From: Candidatus Stahliibacteriota bacterium
Lineage (GTDB): Bacteria > Hydrothermota > Tepidihabitantia > SM23-42
Assembly (NCBI GenBank): GCA_030613445.1
Contig: JAUWLY010000032.1
Location: forward strand, 1-14,524
DNA length: 14,524 nt
Reading direction: 5' to 3'
In this document: positions 13,910-14,524 of the stretch, piece after piece
Numbering within the stretch: the first letter of the stretch is position 1
How the letters are laid out: each line of letters begins with the position of its first letter
Program-made: the position numbers and the translations under genes
Notes under the pieces: model-generated
The model's input: only the letters and a program-made list of their open reading frames with translations
Told to the model about the DNA's origin: nothing
The model's database searches: none

Positions 13910-14447
13910 AGAAAAAGGAAAGATTGCCAAGATAACCAAAGGCAAAATCCAAAGGATAGATATTGAATCGACGCTCAAGAACAAACAGGGCGATAGTATT
14001 GCAATTGATGGTATATGTCTAACTATTGTGGCGACAACTGACAAAGGGTTTTCAGTCGAGGCCATGCAGCAGACTAAGGGCATCACCACCTTTTCACAAT
14101 GGCGCATCAACGACCGCGTCAACCTTGAACGCGCCTTGACCATATCTTCCCGGCTTGGCGGACATATCCTTTTAGGTCATGTCGATGAAACGGCAAAAGT
14201 TATCCGAAAAAAGGGTAATGAATATTTCTTTCAGATTTCCAGAAAGAATCAGAAATATCTTATTGAAAAAGGGTCGATCAGTATTAATGGTTGCAGCTTG
14301 ACCATTATGTCAATATCAAACGATATTTTCTCAGTTTCAGTAATCCCCTATACCTTGCAGAATACTACCTTCGGTAATTTAAGAATCGGGTCATTGGTCA
14401 ATATTGAATACGATTATCTGATAAAAATCCTGACCCCTGGCACCTGA
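13890..14447 (+). CDS. ribE: Riboflavin synthase alpha chain
   Basis: Riboflavin synthase dismutates two 6,7-dimethyl-8-ribityllumazine molecules to riboflavin and the pyrimidinedione. Both lumazine-binding barrels are present: the first with MFTGIIEEKG, GDSIAIDGICLTIV and VNLERALTISSRLGGHILLGHVDE, the second with IEKGSISINGCSLTI, IPYTLQNTTFG and VNIEYDYLIK. At 185 residues it is shorter than the usual 195-215, and the end (ILTPGT) stops where relatives continue with a C-terminal helix that helps hold the trimer together. The last codons read CTGACCCCTGGCACC before the stop, a word that looks like dispersed-repeat sequence, so the terminus may have been cut by a repeat. The start lies inside ribD, with GGGGAGG (13871-13877) 12 nt upstream. 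ribB/ribA and ribH are not in view. Confidence 0.92.
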   Translation: MFTGIIEEKGKIAKITKGKIQRIDIESTLKNKQGDSIAIDGICLTIVATTDKGFSVEAMQQTKGITTFSQWRINDRVNLERALTISSRLGGHILLGHVDETAKVIRKKGNEYFFQISRKNQKYLIEKGSISINGCSLTIMSISNDIFSVSVIPYTLQNTTFGNLRIGSLVNIEYDYLIKILTPGT

Positions 14448-14468
14448 TCTGAACCGAAGAAAATCCGA

Positions 14469-14524
14469 ATGCGTGATCCTATAAAAGGGGAGGTCGCTGA
14501 GGGTTTATGTATATTTTTATTGTC
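14469..14524 (+). CDS. Possible start of a further ORF, cut by the window end
   Basis: An ATG at 14469 opens a frame through the window end, beginning MRDPIKGEVAEGLCIFLL. An alternative ATG at 14507 in another frame is also open. AGGGGAGG (14486-14493) would fit the second start (13 nt upstream) better than the first. Too little is present to identify a product or to be sure that it is a gene. Confidence 0.2.
   Translation, partial: MRDPIKGEVAEGLCIFLL

Overview
The window is 14.5 kb of AT-leaning, gene-dense bacterial DNA without rRNA, tRNA, CRISPR or a recognisable transposase gene. The lineage looks like a Gram-negative member of, or near, the FCB group, such as candidate division WOR-3/Stahlbacteria or Cloacimonadota. 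The grounds are a type IX secretion (Por-type) C-terminal sorting tail on a secreted protein, a lipobox lipoprotein, an oversized GreA, [NiFe]-hydrogenase maturation, and palindromic or short-period AT-rich intergenic repeats typical of such uncultivated genomes. The assignment is inferred from gene content, not from a marker gene.

Layout. (1) 1-2145: a nadC (5' end outside the window) - folC pair overlapping by 11 bp, for NAD and folate. folC carries an in-frame palindromic insertion. (2) 2146-3720: an exported Cys-rich DUF2703-like protein (+) converging on a small lipoprotein gene (-), followed by a divergent intergenic region. (3) 3721-6158: an ECF sigma factor, a zinc-finger anti-sigma membrane protein and a bactofilin-like beta-helix membrane protein, ending at a strong intrinsic terminator. 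A long hairpin covers the end of the anti-sigma gene just ahead of the third gene's ribosome binding site. (4) 6205-8789: a leaderless long-form greA followed closely by an exported PDZ/coiled-coil protein. (5) 8923-10404: a secreted seven-repeat (propeller-like) protein with a T9SS tail, behind a perfect TTGACA-N16-TATAAT promoter. (6) 10570-11517: a FemAB/GNAT-like acyltransferase. (7) 11518-11828: a non-coding block of inverted heptamer repeats. (8) 11829-14447: hypE-ribD-ribE, tightly packed, for hydrogenase maturation and riboflavin. The last bases may hold the start of another ORF.

Genes and control. Six sigma70-type promoters can be read, and all have exactly 16 bp between the hexamers. 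Translation signals split in two. Exported or envelope proteins carry a near-perfect AAGGAGG (the lipoprotein a looser purine-rich site), whereas several cytoplasmic genes (greA, the sigma factor, the anti-sigma, the acyltransferase) have none; greA is predicted to start at its own AUG. The sigma/anti-sigma/bactofilin-like trio is the most likely functional module, an envelope-sensing regulator with its envelope target. No defence system or mobile gene was recognised. The least ordinary features are palindromic elements embedded in coding sequence, the heptamer repeats, the tandem TonB-box-like peptides and the exported DUF2703-like protein.
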